From contig CM060954.1 in assembly GCA_030765055.1 (NCBI GenBank), positions 108,660,054 through 108,724,053 on the forward strand: a stretch of 64,000 nt of DNA, in the 5' to 3' direction. Source of the stretch: Mantis religiosa. Lineage: Eukaryota > Arthropoda > Insecta > Mantodea > Mantidae. How positions within the stretch are numbered: the first letter of the stretch is position 1; every line of letters begins with the position of its first letter. The notes beneath the pieces were generated by a model. It worked only from the letters and a program-made list of their open reading frames with translations. It ran no database searches and was not told where the DNA came from. Shown piece by piece: positions 41,961 through 53,497 of this stretch. Made by a program: the position numbers and the translations under genes.

Positions 41961-43180
41961 TAGTGGCCGGTACTGCATGCCGACCGATACTGCAGGTCTC
42001 TTCCCAACTTTTCAAAATTGGTTGGCAGGACATGTGAAAAATTATCTAAACCAATGTTGACAAAACCAACAACGTACAGTATTGCTTCGTTATTATTTAT
42101 CAAATGGAGATTTCCTGCAAACGATCCAACATGTATATGATATATATCGGAGTTTCACAGCGTTATAGCAATTTGTTCGTCAACTAGCATATTAGGAAGC
42201 TTCGAAGCTTTATTGTAATTGACTACAGTACGTAATGAGGCTCGTATGGTGACCTATTCCTGTAGACCCATATGTGGCTACCATTACTTTAAGTGTATAT
42301 CACACTTAGACAAAGTTTTATTTTATGTGTGGGTGTACTCTTTAAGCGGAGCTTCAGGATACATTTATTTCTTCTTTATAAATAAAATAACCAGTTTCTT
42401 GTTTCCTTTTTCCTGGAATCATTTGAAAAAGCTTGGCGCACTTAGCTTACTACTGGAAGAAATAATAGCACCATATCAAAAGTTTGAAAACCTCCACTAG
42501 CAATATTTTAAAAAAACTATTTACATAATTAATACATAATGTAGAATAAACCAGCTGATAATAATTAAAAATTAAATAGGTCTTATAATTTAAACCACAT
42601 GTGTTTTATACTAGAAAGTACTGCTAGCATTCTGCTTTCAAATGATATATTGGGAGGTTTTCTGAGCCTGGAACTGTTAGCAACTTTTGTGAGTCTCTGT
42701 GGAATATCTGTCTGCTTGTGGCATGTAGCCTTCTCTGTTTCCTTCACTTGAAACCTTACTACTGAGTGTGTCAGCGCAATGGACTGGGCAAGGGAATTTC
42801 TCTTTGTATAGTATATAGTAACTTATATAACAATAATGCATGCGGTAGAATTTTACTAATTATTACTCTTAGAAATTAATGTAAACCATCTTAATATAAA
42901 ATCCGCGTTGTGCTTTACTCTACCCGTATCTGTTTGCTCTGAGTCCCGTCTGGTGCTTAAATCTAGGTGCATAAAAATGCGTTCAAACTTCGTGGAGAAG
43001 GTGCTAATCCGGAATAATTCCTTCTTTATTACTTGCTTGTACCACGGAAAGGGTGCTTAGTTTGTGCACAAACAAAGGCCAAACTACTGTTATAGGATGA
43101 ACTTCATGTAGATCCATGCAGTGAATGAGTTTGAGCTGTTTCCGTCAGATTATACCCCTTTACTTCCACTACTCTACTGG

Positions 43181-43183
<3 letters not shown>
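41961..43183. other. No gene seen
   Basis: AT-rich. The 93-codon frame at 42219-42500 has no motif. Confidence 0.4.

Positions 43184-43250
<67 letters not shown>
43184..43250. repeat. GA microsatellite followed by a G run
   Basis: An uninterrupted GA tract of about 57 bases runs to 43240 and is followed by G to 43250. Confidence 0.97.
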
Positions 43251-44289
43251 ACTCTGCTACACTGAATAGAGAGAACTGGTTTTGAACAGAATGGTATGTG
43301 ATTCACTGCTTCTTAATCATAGACTTCTGTGGGTAGTTAACTGATTTCCCATTTACTTTTTAATTAGGTAGTTTATGCATTAGATTAACTGTTTTCTAAA
43401 GAAACCTACAATATATATTATTCTTATCTTCTCTTCTGCTACTTCATGGATTTAGGCCTTTGACTTGTTTAAACATCAAGAGAACCAGTTTATTAATCTG
43501 GCGCATGCGCTTCTTGTACTTTTAGGTTGATATTGAAACAATATTTATGGTAATCTACTTTGTGGCATCCTTTCTCCGTGTTTTAACCAGTTATTTATTA
43601 TTTAATTCTTTCTATCGTTTAAGATGAATATGTTTTAACATGCTCATTATGCTTTTATCAAAATGTGCATATCCTGTTACAGAAACTAAGAATTATTTTA
43701 ATCTTAAATATTCTAATATGCCCCTATAATTTTATTCTAACTCCGCTGGACGTAATTCATGCATTAAAATTCCTACAAGGGCCCAAAAGTAATTAAAGTC
43801 AACAGGTCTACTAGTAGTAATTGAGGTGGTATTTTATTTCGCCACTTACAAAATAAAAATTAGTATATATACAATTTAAAAATAGAGTAGAAACAAATAA
43901 ACTGTGCAGAACATGTTACAATGCTGGGAATATATATGGATTAAAATTCAAGAGAGAATGTGCATGTGCAGAAATTAGCAGCAAAGCTGGACGAGGTATT
44001 TTTCACTAAATATTTTAAGGGATATAGTTAGAGTGTCCTTAGTATAATAAGGTTTAGTACTTTACTTTTGTGGAATAAGATGATACTACTTTTAAAATTT
44101 CAGAAAGTGTTATACTGTCTAAAGGCATAAGGCATAAGAAAATCATGTAAAGAACTATTTTAGTTAATAAATACTTTTTTGTTTTAATGTATATTATATA
44201 TACTAGAAATATTAATATATGTTAAGAAACAAATATATCCAAAGTTGAGGAAAAAAACAGGATAAACACAGTTGTGCAAAAGAAATATA
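43251..44289. other. No gene seen
   Basis: AT-rich spacer. Confidence 0.4.
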
Positions 44290-44932
44290 GATTGGAAATT
44301 AATTGTTCTTTCACACTAGACTATGTAGGCCGCACTATGAGAGGATAGAGCCAGACTGAAAAATTCAGTGCCATAGCCGGGATTTGAACCACGGATCTTA
44401 TAGTTTCCGTCCAGCTGCTCTAACCATTGAGCTACTATGACCAACGTGCCGACATGACATTAAATTCTCCAACTGACTCGTGTTTCTCCCGGTAAACCAC
44501 TAGGAGTTCTCATAAACACATGAGACAACTGCCTTAATGGCGACTTACTATGCTGCAAGTACTTTAAGGCCCGGGCTTTATAGTTCGGACCACTATTAGG
44601 TACAATTAACGGAAATTAATTGTTCTGTCACACTAGCCGTGTGTAGGATGCACAATGAAAGGGTAGAGCCAGACTAAAAAATTTAATGCCTTAGCCGGGA
44701 TTTGAACCACGGATCTTCTGGTTTCCGTCCAGCCGCTCTAACCATTTGAGCTGCTATGGCCAACGTGCCAACACGAGTCAGTTGGAGAATTTAATGTCAT
44801 GTTGGCACGTTAGCCATAGTAGCTCAAATGGTTAGAGCGGCTGGACGGAAACCAGAAGATCCGTGGTTCAAATCCCGGCTATGGCATTGAATTTTTCAGT
44901 CTGGCTCTACCCTTTCGAAATAAAGATTATCC
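44290..44932 (-). repeat. SINE B tandem dimer plus inverted head (fold-back)
   Basis: Two minus-strand heads lie near 44372-44440 and 44687-44760 (spacing about 315 bp). A plus-strand head follows at 44814-44890, then adjoining body to 44932. The inner minus and plus heads share private changes (an extra A in ctcaaatgg and ggaaacc in place of ggagacc). They therefore derive from one copy rather than two independent insertions. The loop between them is the same as at the 5856/6020 locus. Confidence 0.85.
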
Positions 44933-45211
44933 AGCTTCCGCCATTACATAATTCGTAATATATTAATGGCATTAAATTGCACAGTAATTTATCTCCTGTC
45001 ATCAAAAAATCTCATCCATTGATAAATTCAAACCGAAGTTAATGAAATGAGAAATTAATAAATAATACCTAAAATGCATATAACATGAATGCATGTGTGT
45101 GAAACAGAGACAATAAAGTACATAAACTACGTGTACCACATAATGCATGTCATTTCATAAAAAAACAAGGAATGAATATCTTACCTCAGTGATGCATATT
45201 GTCGCGTTATC
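44933..45211. other. Short AT-rich spacer
   Basis: Nothing recognisable. Confidence 0.4.
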
Positions 45212-45995
45212 TCGAAGGTCCCTCGCTCCGTCGGGCTTCGAAGTGACGATCTATTGACTTCGTTGTACTCGTCGATGTTGTGGTTGAGGAGGCGCAATTA
45301 TCTAAGAGTTCACCTCGACGAGTATCTATATCATTACTGAACTATGGAGTGGTTGATGTGGCTGAACTGAAATTTGGGGGTTTTCAAGGTTCTTGAACAG
45401 AAAGTCTTGTAATTACTTTTGTATCTGCGTCAAGTTACTCGGAAGCCTGCAGGTTTCAGTGATTTAGGCGGCACTCGCGAACTGAACTCATAACTATATA
45501 TGCTTGAAGCTCAAAAATATTTATCTTAATCTGAGAATACTCCATATAGCGTGGGATGAACCTCGCACTTCAAGTAGCTTGATACTACGGCTTAACACGA
45601 CTTCGCCAGACTGCCCGTTCTCCTCCAACACAGTCCTTTTCTAAACTTGCCTGAAACGGTAAATTCCTTTCTTCCTATACAAAAAGGAAGGCCAATAACC
45701 CTTATGGCCAACGTTAAAGGGTAAGCAACAACGGAAGCTGTACCGTTTGTTGCCCCGAAACCTAGCAGAAAATCCGGAGAAACTACGCCTGTGTATCTTC
45801 TTGGTTATAATTTTCGAGATTTGCAACATTTATTCATAATTTATATATATGACACGTTCGTACAAATATTATTATAAAATCATAGATATAGCTATTTATA
45901 TATTTGTTTACATAATTGTTAATAATTCCTGAATGAATAAAATATAATTACTTATTTTATACTAGAATAACAGGTATGTGGAAATATCACTACAA
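45212..45995. repeat. Long dispersed repeat R, copy 1
   Basis: Aligns in direct orientation with 58550-59362 over nearly 0.8 kb. Shared strings include ctcgctccgt, gggcttcgaag, tcgatgttgtgg, actatatatgcttgaagct, ccttttctaaac and atcatagatat. No conserved open frame. A near-perfect inverted pair, TACTCGTCGA and TCGACGAGTA, lies near its start. Class unknown. Confidence 0.75.
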
Positions 45996-47099
45996 TCTGG
46001 AGATTGGAAAATACTCAGTGGCTCTCAGACCTCGATCTGAAAATCTTACGTGCTATCCTTATCTCATACTAGAAGTCTAGTGAACACTGAAAGAAAACCG
46101 AGCGTTAATGTCCCACTCATATGGCGATATTTACTGGCCGTGAACCAAAGCTACCACGTTCTAGCCCATTGTGCCATGACAGATTAGGGTATTGCTTTCA
46201 AGAGATTGTAATACCAAATGCGTTAAGAGAAACAGGTGGCACTAATACATGCACAAGTGAATGTACCTCCATATATTCCTTGTATCCCTGAAACCTAATA
46301 TTGTCCACAAGCTTATTGTGCCAATATCACAATTAACATATATCACAATAACCAAAACAATATCCAGATTAATATCCCATCAATGGAGCAAAAGCCTTTA
46401 CAATACATTTCAATAATACATTAGAAAGAATCTTTGGTTCTGGTCGTATATCGTAATAAACTGCAAGGGGAACACAGAACTCAACCGATCCATATACTAA
46501 TAGGTTATGTTAAGATAAATTGTTGCATAATAACCTATAATCTGGTAGCATTGGAAGCGCAATTCCACTTTCTCTTTCAGCATTAACAGCGAGTAAATAT
46601 GTTACACTCGCACTAAAAGTTTAACAAGAATGCAAATAAATAAATCTTTCAATTATGTAACTACTCGGTCGCTCGCTCGTCCAGAGGTCCAGAGGTAGTC
46701 CTGGCTGGCTGTATTTAGCCAGAAGGTTTTTGCTGCGTGCCCACCCGTTTTGGGTTTAACCGCAGGTAAGGTTTGTTCGGGATGTTGTAGGGTGACTTGT
46801 GGGGTTTTAGGCTGGAATTAATTTTTAAGGCTACTGTAATTGTACCTTGCGAATGAAAAGATATGATGCAATTTCTAGCACCCTGGTGTTTTGTTTCTGA
46901 AATTTAGGTTGGCAATTTTGATGCCAAACAGCTTAGGAGAAAATGTGGAGCTCAGCTTTTGCTGCTGTTAGGATTAGGTCCTGGGTTATCTTGGGTGCCC
47001 GCAAGCCATGCGGTCTACATCGGGCATCGGGTGTAACTACTCATCATTTTTTGTTCCATTTATACCTCGCCTTTAACTCCAAAGGTCATATGGGGGGGG
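45996..47099. other. No gene recognised
   Basis: AT-rich up to about 46660, then a GC-richer block (46680-47100) that may be the body of the tRNA-headed retroposon whose head lies at 47320. No coding motif. Confidence 0.4.
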
Positions 47100-47325
47100 G
47101 GGCGTTCTCCTTTGGAACATATCGAAGGTGTTAACTCTTTGGGTTTTAATCATTAGATAACGCAAACATTCGCACTCTCATTCATACTTCCACACTAAGG
47201 GAAAGATGAGGAATTATCTTGCTCGGAGAAAAATCACCACCCCCACCGCCAGGAATCGAATCCGGAACCTCCAGCACGGCAGATAGGTGCTCTACTGAAT
47301 GAACTGCGGGACTAATCTATTCTTC
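47100..47325 (-). repeat. tRNA-headed retroposon (SINE D)
   Basis: On the minus strand TCCCGCAGTTCATTCAGTAG (A-box region) and GGTTCCGGATTCGATTCCTG (B-box region) form a tRNA-like head at 47320 downward, followed by an unrelated body. No duplication was seen and the far end is unresolved; it could continue to about 46680. Different from SINE A, B and C. Confidence 0.55.
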
Positions 47326-47329
47326 ACTA

Positions 47330-47785
47330 ATATAACTAAAATCACAATATCTGTTAGATTTACCATTTTCTTCCGCAACAGAACCTATCGAAATTCGCAC
47401 TGCAGTCATGGCTGTAAATACAGAACAGATAAGTAATTAGCAATACAAACTTATAAATTTAGTAACTAGTAACAACCAATATGCGGTTAATTAATAAAAC
47501 GAATTAATGAAATCTAATTGATAAACCACATATTCTGTTGTTCAAAATGTCCACAATTTGCACAACTGCAAGCTTTGCACCTCTTCAAATAACTTATTTG
47601 TACTTTGGCAAGGACTTTACTTGGATTACTTTCTCGGACAGAACGTGTCGTTATATCAATATTTGAGCATCATCTATTGGTATTATATAAAACCTCCTTT
47701 TTAAATATATCAAAATAAAAATCACAGGATACTCAGATCCGGGTAATGAGTGAATAACGTTCAGTCTACCTACGAGGAATGGTAT
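47330..47785. other. No gene seen
   Basis: AT-rich spacer. Confidence 0.4.
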
Positions 47786-47789
47786 GATT

Positions 47790-48560
47790 CAGTTGTTTAG
47801 GAGTATTATTCATTTGTTTTACGGGCCCCTTCCCATATCTGGGGTTGCCTTCCCACAATCTATTATCAGGTTTCATCTCCGCATGGCGTTGAGGACAACT
47901 CCTCTCCAAGTTAAGCGGGAAGTTCTCTTTATCCGGTCCCCTGGCAACCAATGCAAAGCTTTTTTCTAGCTCTTTATCCTCGAGCGTTCCTCTTAGGTGG
48001 CCGTATCACTCCAAGGCTCTCTTGTCTATTTGGCCGACAACTGGCTCAGGTTGATTAATGATATCCCGTATGGTCTCATTCCGTACTTTATCCAACCAGA
48101 ATTTTCTGTAGCTTCGCCTGAGTCCATCCATTCCTACTGCACAAAGTCCCTCCGCGTGTCGCTGGGACAGTGACCAATCCTCCGATCCATACATCATAAT
48201 GCTTTCGACCACAGCTTTATGGATAAGCTCCTTGGTACACAGGTAAACTTCCCAACTCTAGGAAACCCCATTTAGGGAGCGCACTGCACTTCTGGCCAGC
48301 TGTAATCACTATCCATATCTGCTTCACATCCCAGACGGCTCTATTACTGACCCCAAATATTTGAAACGGTCGACAGTCTCAACGGTTCCCAACCCTGAGT
48401 ACGATGTCCCGTCCATTGCCACCTACAACCAAGTACTCGGTCTTCTGCGCAGTGATCTTCAGACCAGCTTTCTCGAGTACTCCATACAATTTTCTAGTAT
48501 ATGCACTGCATCATGCCTCTCCCTGGCCATGCTACAAGTATTGTGCACAATGCTATATGG
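47790..48560 (-). pseudogene. RTE-like LINE remnant, post-polymerase region
   Basis: On the minus strand TEYLVV, then TVETVDRFKYLGSVIEPS (RT thumb, KYLGS motif), then VVESIMMYGSEDWSLSQRHA with LRRSYRKFWLDKVRNETIRD. This matches the order of RTE/BovB-like and related LINE proteins (F.YLGS.I ... YG.E.W.L ... R...I.D...RNE.IR). Frame changes are needed between blocks. The catalytic YADD would lie upstream and was not found. Confidence 0.7.
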
Positions 48561-48714
48561 AGCACCATTATATAAGAAACACAGAGTGCTACTGATTTCC
48601 GGAGCTCTTGGGTTTGGTAACCATCATAGACAAAACGTTTGGTGATATGATTGTGGTACCTTACAGAGTTCTCAGCGGTTTCATCATGTCAATAGCACAT
48701 CAAAGTATTCAACA

Positions 48715-49195
48715 TTGACAGCTGCGACTTCAGATCTTCCGGAGACATACACTCTATGCCCCATTCCTTATGTGAGGCAAACATTAAAGGAGATTATCAT
48801 CAACGACTGGAATGAATACTGGTTAAAAGGTGATTGTGGTGCTTTGACTAAGGATTTATATTTCCCAACAGTTTCTGACAGACATAAATGTAAATTCGTT
48901 AATCCTATGTTCTCACTCAATTCTTAAATGGATACGGCAAATTTTCAGCTTACTTATTTCTATTCAAAATAAAATCCACAGGTGATTGTATTTGTGGAAA
49001 TGATGTTCAAGATGTCACTCACATTTTATTTGATTGCCCGTTTTTCTGTTTTGAAAGATACGAAATTGAATTATTGCTTCAATCCTTAAGTTACACTTTC
49101 TGAAAACCACTTACACATATTCTGATGAATTACAAAACTTATCAATATTTTATGGCTTTCTTAAACAAAATATTTCTTACGCTAAATGATTCATC
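48715..49195 (+). pseudogene. LINE C-terminal remnant (R1/Jockey-like)
   Basis: Reads PIPYVRQTLKEIIINDWNEY, then DLYFPTVSDRHKCKFVNPMF. After a stop and frame change it continues LTYFYSK and CICGNDVQDVTHILFDCPFF, a CxC...TH....CP zinc-binding C-terminus. A second LINE family end, separate from 47790-48560. 3' boundary near 49330 in an A-rich stretch. Confidence 0.7.
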
Positions 49196-50742
49196 TTGAT
49201 GTTTACTGTTTGTCAGCTTGATATTGTATTTGTTATGTTTTTTTGTAAATTGTTGTGTATCCATAAATTTGTAAACCATATTCCTAATATACCTTTGGGT
49301 AAAATAGGAATAAAACAATTGGATAATAAATAAATAAACATTGTAAAAGTGTGGGAATTTGTTTCATGTGCCCTGTCGTGCATTTTTGTCACTTTTATCG
49401 TGAATTTGAACATCTTACAGCAAATTATATATTAGCAATCAATATATTTGTACAGCCAACACAAAATACAACCACTCCCTGCACTCAGTGACATATAAGT
49501 GTATTTCTGCGGAATGTATAAAAATGACCTACACTACTTTCCAGCAATCAGATATTCTAATTTTGAACTCAGCATCCATACAAAAATATTTTTGACAGAA
49601 ATAAATGGCTGTTTTGGCTGCGTGTATAGTGCAGAATTTAAGTTCTTAGTCTTAAATATTAAAATAAAACTCAATGTTTCGGGCGAAATAGGATAGCACT
49701 TAAAACTACTCTTTGATATGTCATTTATGGAGCCGGCAAAAAATCAAACGCGATATTATGAATTTTTTGGATCTGAAGACGATAGAAACGAGTCCTTTTA
49801 GTTTTTCGACTAGTTTTACTGAAGTTGATTCGGAATGTTTGAATTTTTAACATTGAAATAAATGCAGTGATGAATAAACTCGAGGTCGTCTCCCCCTGAA
49901 GATGTGGGCAGTATTTAATGTTTCGACAAATTGAGCAGAAATGCTTGCGAATCATTTCATTCGGGTCTAAATGGATATCCTTCCATAGAGTATCCTAATA
50001 TATTTAGTTTTATGTTCGAAAGGAACATCCAGACCTAACAGATGTAAAGCTATGATGCTCTCAAGTTAGTTGCAAGATAAAAAGAAAAGGAATTTTTAAG
50101 GATTAAAATAATGACACAGACGAATTCTATACCTATTGTAAAGGCAACTTCAGTTCAATTTCTACCAGGTATAACCCATCTTGGGTTATAGAACTCCCAA
50201 AGTGCCTAACTATTCCCCTACTCTCCCTCCCATAGTGACCATCAAAGCAGAAAGGTGCTTCCAACTAACGCTGGTATGCATGTGTGCTAGCAGTTGTTGC
50301 AGATAAGGATGTTAATTGTACATCCTCAGGCATGAGCTAAATAATCAAGGATATCTCAACATTAACAGACCAACTCAGAGAACATATGTAACTATACCTA
50401 AATGAGGTTATTTACACATATTTAAAATCATTGTTTTGCATGACCAGCATTCTTCGAATTTGATAAAATTAGATATATCAAACATCTGGCTGCAAGACAA
50501 CCTTAAAGTTTAACTCTTGTTGGACGTAGTGTGCAGAAGTATATTTAGAAATAGGGGTGACATGACATTTTCTTAGATCAAATAAATGAATTATTGTAAA
50601 TGAACGGAATGATGAAGACTAAAACTGAAGTTAGCAATATCCATGATTGTATATGATCAAGAACAGGCATGTAAATTAACATATTGATTGAAATTATGCG
50701 AAGTAAAAGACATCGCTTTCACATGTGAAAATGTGACGCATT
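49196..50742. other. No gene seen
   Basis: AT-rich, with several chance open frames and no motif. Confidence 0.4.
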
Positions 50743-50900
50743 TACGACGTGCGTTCAAGTTATAATATCTCTTATTTTTTTCAGGATTGGGATCAGATAG
50801 GCACTTCTGCTTTTTTTAAATACACGTGGACTCTTTGTGAATACGTGCACTGTACAGTGCATAAAACTCTAGTGGTACCGATGAGAGATAGGACTGTCTT

Positions 50901-51110
50901 TGATATTTAAAATGGCGACGTTTTCATTGCAAAAGCAGCGTGCAATCATTCGTTTTCTCCATTTTCTTGGTGTGACACCTATTGAAATTCATCGCTAGTT
51001 GAGTGGAGCATATGGTGAGGGTACCATGGATATGTCTAATATGCGTTGCTGGGTGCGACAGTTCAATGAAGGGCAGAACATCGTGTGACAGCAAACCAAG
51101 ACAGTCACGG
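50901..51110 (+). pseudogene. Mariner transposase N-terminus, left arm
   Basis: ATG near 50912: MATFSLQKQRAIIRFLHFLG, VTPIEIHR, stop, LSGAYGEGTMDMSNMRCWVR, QFNEGQNIV. This is the helix-turn-helix start of a mariner transposase (RAVIRFL.L.G.TP.EIH...YG....S...V..W...F..G). It ends at the arm junction. Confidence 0.75.
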
Positions 51111-51461
51111 CCTCGCACCAGCCGGTCTGACGACATGTTCCCGCCAGTGTAGAACGCTGTTTTGGAGGTTCGCCGATTGAGCAATTTCAGATTCTCATTC
51201 AGGATTGTGTGAACAGAACCCACAGAAATGCCAATTTTGGAGGCGATGTCTGCAACTGTCTTGGTCTGTTGTCACACGATGTTCTGCCTTCATTGAACTG
51301 TTGCACCCAGGAACGCACATTAGACACATCCATGGTACCATCACCACATGCCTCACTCTACTGGCGATGAATTTCAGTAGGTGTTACACCACAAAAATGG
51401 AAAAAAAACGAATGATTACACGCTGTTCTTGCAAAGAAAACGTCGCCATTTTAAGTATCAA
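51110..51461 (-). pseudogene. Mariner transposase N-terminus, right arm and spacer
   Basis: On the minus strand it starts MATFSLQEQRVIIRFFHFCG in corrected frame, then GDGTMDVSNVRSWVQQFNEG. Unlike the left arm it continues into the second helix-turn-helix: ADIASKIGISVGSVHTILNE, then NLKLLNRRTSKTAFYTGG. It then runs into left-arm sequence. The catalytic domain is absent. It shows which arm keeps the original continuity. Confidence 0.75.
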
Positions 51462-51621
51462 AAACAGTCCTAACTCTCGTCGCTGCCACTACAGTTCTAA
51501 GCTCTGTGCAATGCTGCCATCAGTCACGGATTCACAAAGAGTCCACGTGTATTTAAAAAAAAGAACAGAAAATCCTATCTGGTCCCAGTCCTGAGAAAAC
51601 AGGAGGTGCTATAACCTCGTA

Positions 51622-52621
51622 TAATTGAGATTACAGTTCAAATTGTAGTAAACATTACAGAGTGCTTTCTCTTTGCTGAGCTTTATTTATGTTTATTATT
51701 GTTGTCATTTCCTTTTTATCTTCAAGAGATTTCCTTAAATATGTGGTAATGATTAATATGCTTCCCTAATAAATTGGGTCAACCATACATAATCTCAAAT
51801 AGATAACAGTTATACCAGATAATATACAATACAATGAAATCAAACGTACCAGTGTCCATTTGAGCTCTTATAATCCATGCATTACACTTATTATGCAATG
51901 ACAATCGAATTTCAGCTTCCTACCAACCGTACATTTAGTGTAATATTTCAGCAGATCCTCTATCGTATCCAGTGTCGGCTTATGAAAGAATTCGCTACTT
52001 CATATAACTTTCCACAAAATAGACTGCATCTTTTTAGTAGTATTTTCCCTCAAGTGATTGTTTTAGTTTACGGTAACATTAGAAGATATTTTCATCAAAA
52101 ACAAGCTTTTCATGTGTCTAAGTAGATGTTCCTTCTTTGCATTCAGTTTTAGAATGTCTAGAAAGATGTTTACATCAATACACTTTAGAGTGTGAAAGTC
52201 TACAGAAGCTGGGTGTGGAACCATTTTAGAATAAGAAACTAAAGTAAACTTACTCAAATGTTAGATCTATTAAAAGAATCCAAACCTTGATAAAATGGTA
52301 ACTTTGCGGGTAAGGAAACTCACTGTCTGATATTTCAAGTTAGTTGGAGATTCTAACTCTTTGTGAATGAAAAGATACAGTATACAAATCTCAGTGAATA
52401 TAACATTTCCAACTTAATTTTTGTTAAATTGACTGTTATGTCCTTTGACCTATAATCTTAACTCTTCCTGTGGAATTATCGAATTTTGTTGACTACAAAA
52501 TCAGTTAACCCAATAAGTTTTCCTTTGACGTTTCTCTATTAACAAATAAGTACCCTAAAAATCACAAATCACTTATATGACTAACAATTGTGGAAGCTAC
52601 GCCATGACATCTAAGATGATG
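51622..52621. other. No gene seen
   Basis: AT-rich spacer. Confidence 0.4.
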
Positions 52622-52623
52622 TA

Positions 52624-53495
52624 CGAGGGCTGTGCAATAAAGAATTATCACAATTATTTTTGACAACGTACCTTTACTCATCCTCATAATTTTGATGGTC
52701 TTTCTCAAGATAGTCTCCCCTGGATGCGATGCACTTATCCCAGCGTTTCTGCCAGTCTTCAAAGATATGCTGGAAACAATTTTTGAGAGATCCTTCAAAA
52801 TCACCTCTACTGCCTTCACCACTGCTTCTGATGGTGGATAATGCCTCCCAATAAGGCGTTTCTTCGAGTTAGGGAACAGAAAAAAGTCACATGGGGCTAA
52901 ATCCGGACTATAGGGAGGGTGAGGGATGCGCTTCACGTTGAATTTTCAAGATATTCAGCAACAACATTAGCAATATGCAGCCGCATATGTAGTGCAGCAT
53001 TCAGATGGAAATGTGGTGTTTTGCGCCTGATATGGACTTGAAATGTTTTCAGGACATCCCTGTAGTATTGTCGAGTTACTGATATGTGTGCAGGTACAAC
53101 ATGCTGATAAACCATTCAATGAATATGAAAGAATGAAATGACCATAACTTTCCCAGCAGAAGCAACCACTTTCGCCTTTTTGGGGGTTGGTGATGAAGGA
53201 GATTTCCATACTGAGCTTTGCTGTTTGCTCTAAGGATCAAAATGATGTAGCCAAGTTTTATCAACAGAAATTACGTTTGAAAGAAACTCCGGATTTTCCT
53301 TGAACATCAACTTTAACTGCATGTTACCTCCATTGCAGCGGCAGGCGATACTTAACATGTGTGAACTTGCTTGGTTCTCACAGGCGGGAACCAGGAGTAC
53401 CAACAATGAAACTACTACGGCATATTTGTTTTACATTAAGCTAACAGAATATAATATTGAATTTAAGTCCGAAAAATTATTACTACCAGCCCTCT
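52624..53495 (-). mobile_element. N-truncated mariner derivative M2, copy 2
   Basis: TA at 52622-52623 and 53496-53497. The low-coordinate end is CGAGGGCTGTGCAATAAAG. The other end is shortened (tactaccagccctct), having lost the ctttattgaa part. Inside, in minus orientation, is the family hairpin CTGGTTC...GAACCAG near 53370-53395, absent from copy 1. Confidence 0.85.
52664..53311 (-). pseudogene. Mariner catalytic half (M2 copy 2)
   Basis: Same truncated transposase as copy 1, broken into at least three frames. Pieces include FDPEQTAKLS-type first-aspartate region (IKLGYIILILRANSKAQ is the shifted reading), MVYQHVVPAHISVTRQYYRD, KRIPHPPYSPDLAPCDFFLF (third aspartate intact), and RLIGRHYPPSEAVVKAVEVI. 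The second-aspartate region is damaged (expected HHDNA.PHIA; here a deletion around AALHMRLHIANVV). No helix-turn-helix. Confidence 0.8.
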
Positions 53496-53497
53496 TA

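Larger units (their letters stand above)
50745..51619. mobile_element. Fold-back mariner derivative
   Basis: Two inverted arms, about 50745-51103 and 51250-51619, each begin at a TA (50743-50744; 51620-51621). Each arm contains a mariner 5' end, a leader (aaatacacgtggactctttg) and the start of a transposase. Between them is a roughly 150-bp unique stretch continuing the minus-strand transposase. A normal mariner has inverted repeats of only some tens of bases, so this is an inverted duplication of the 5' third with the rest deleted. Confidence 0.82.

Noticed and set aside
44814..44890. Possible genuine tRNA gene (7-bp acceptor stem, D-arm, B box)
   Set aside because: The same sequence recurs many times with a constant downstream body, and the T stem does not pair well, so it is the head of SINE B.
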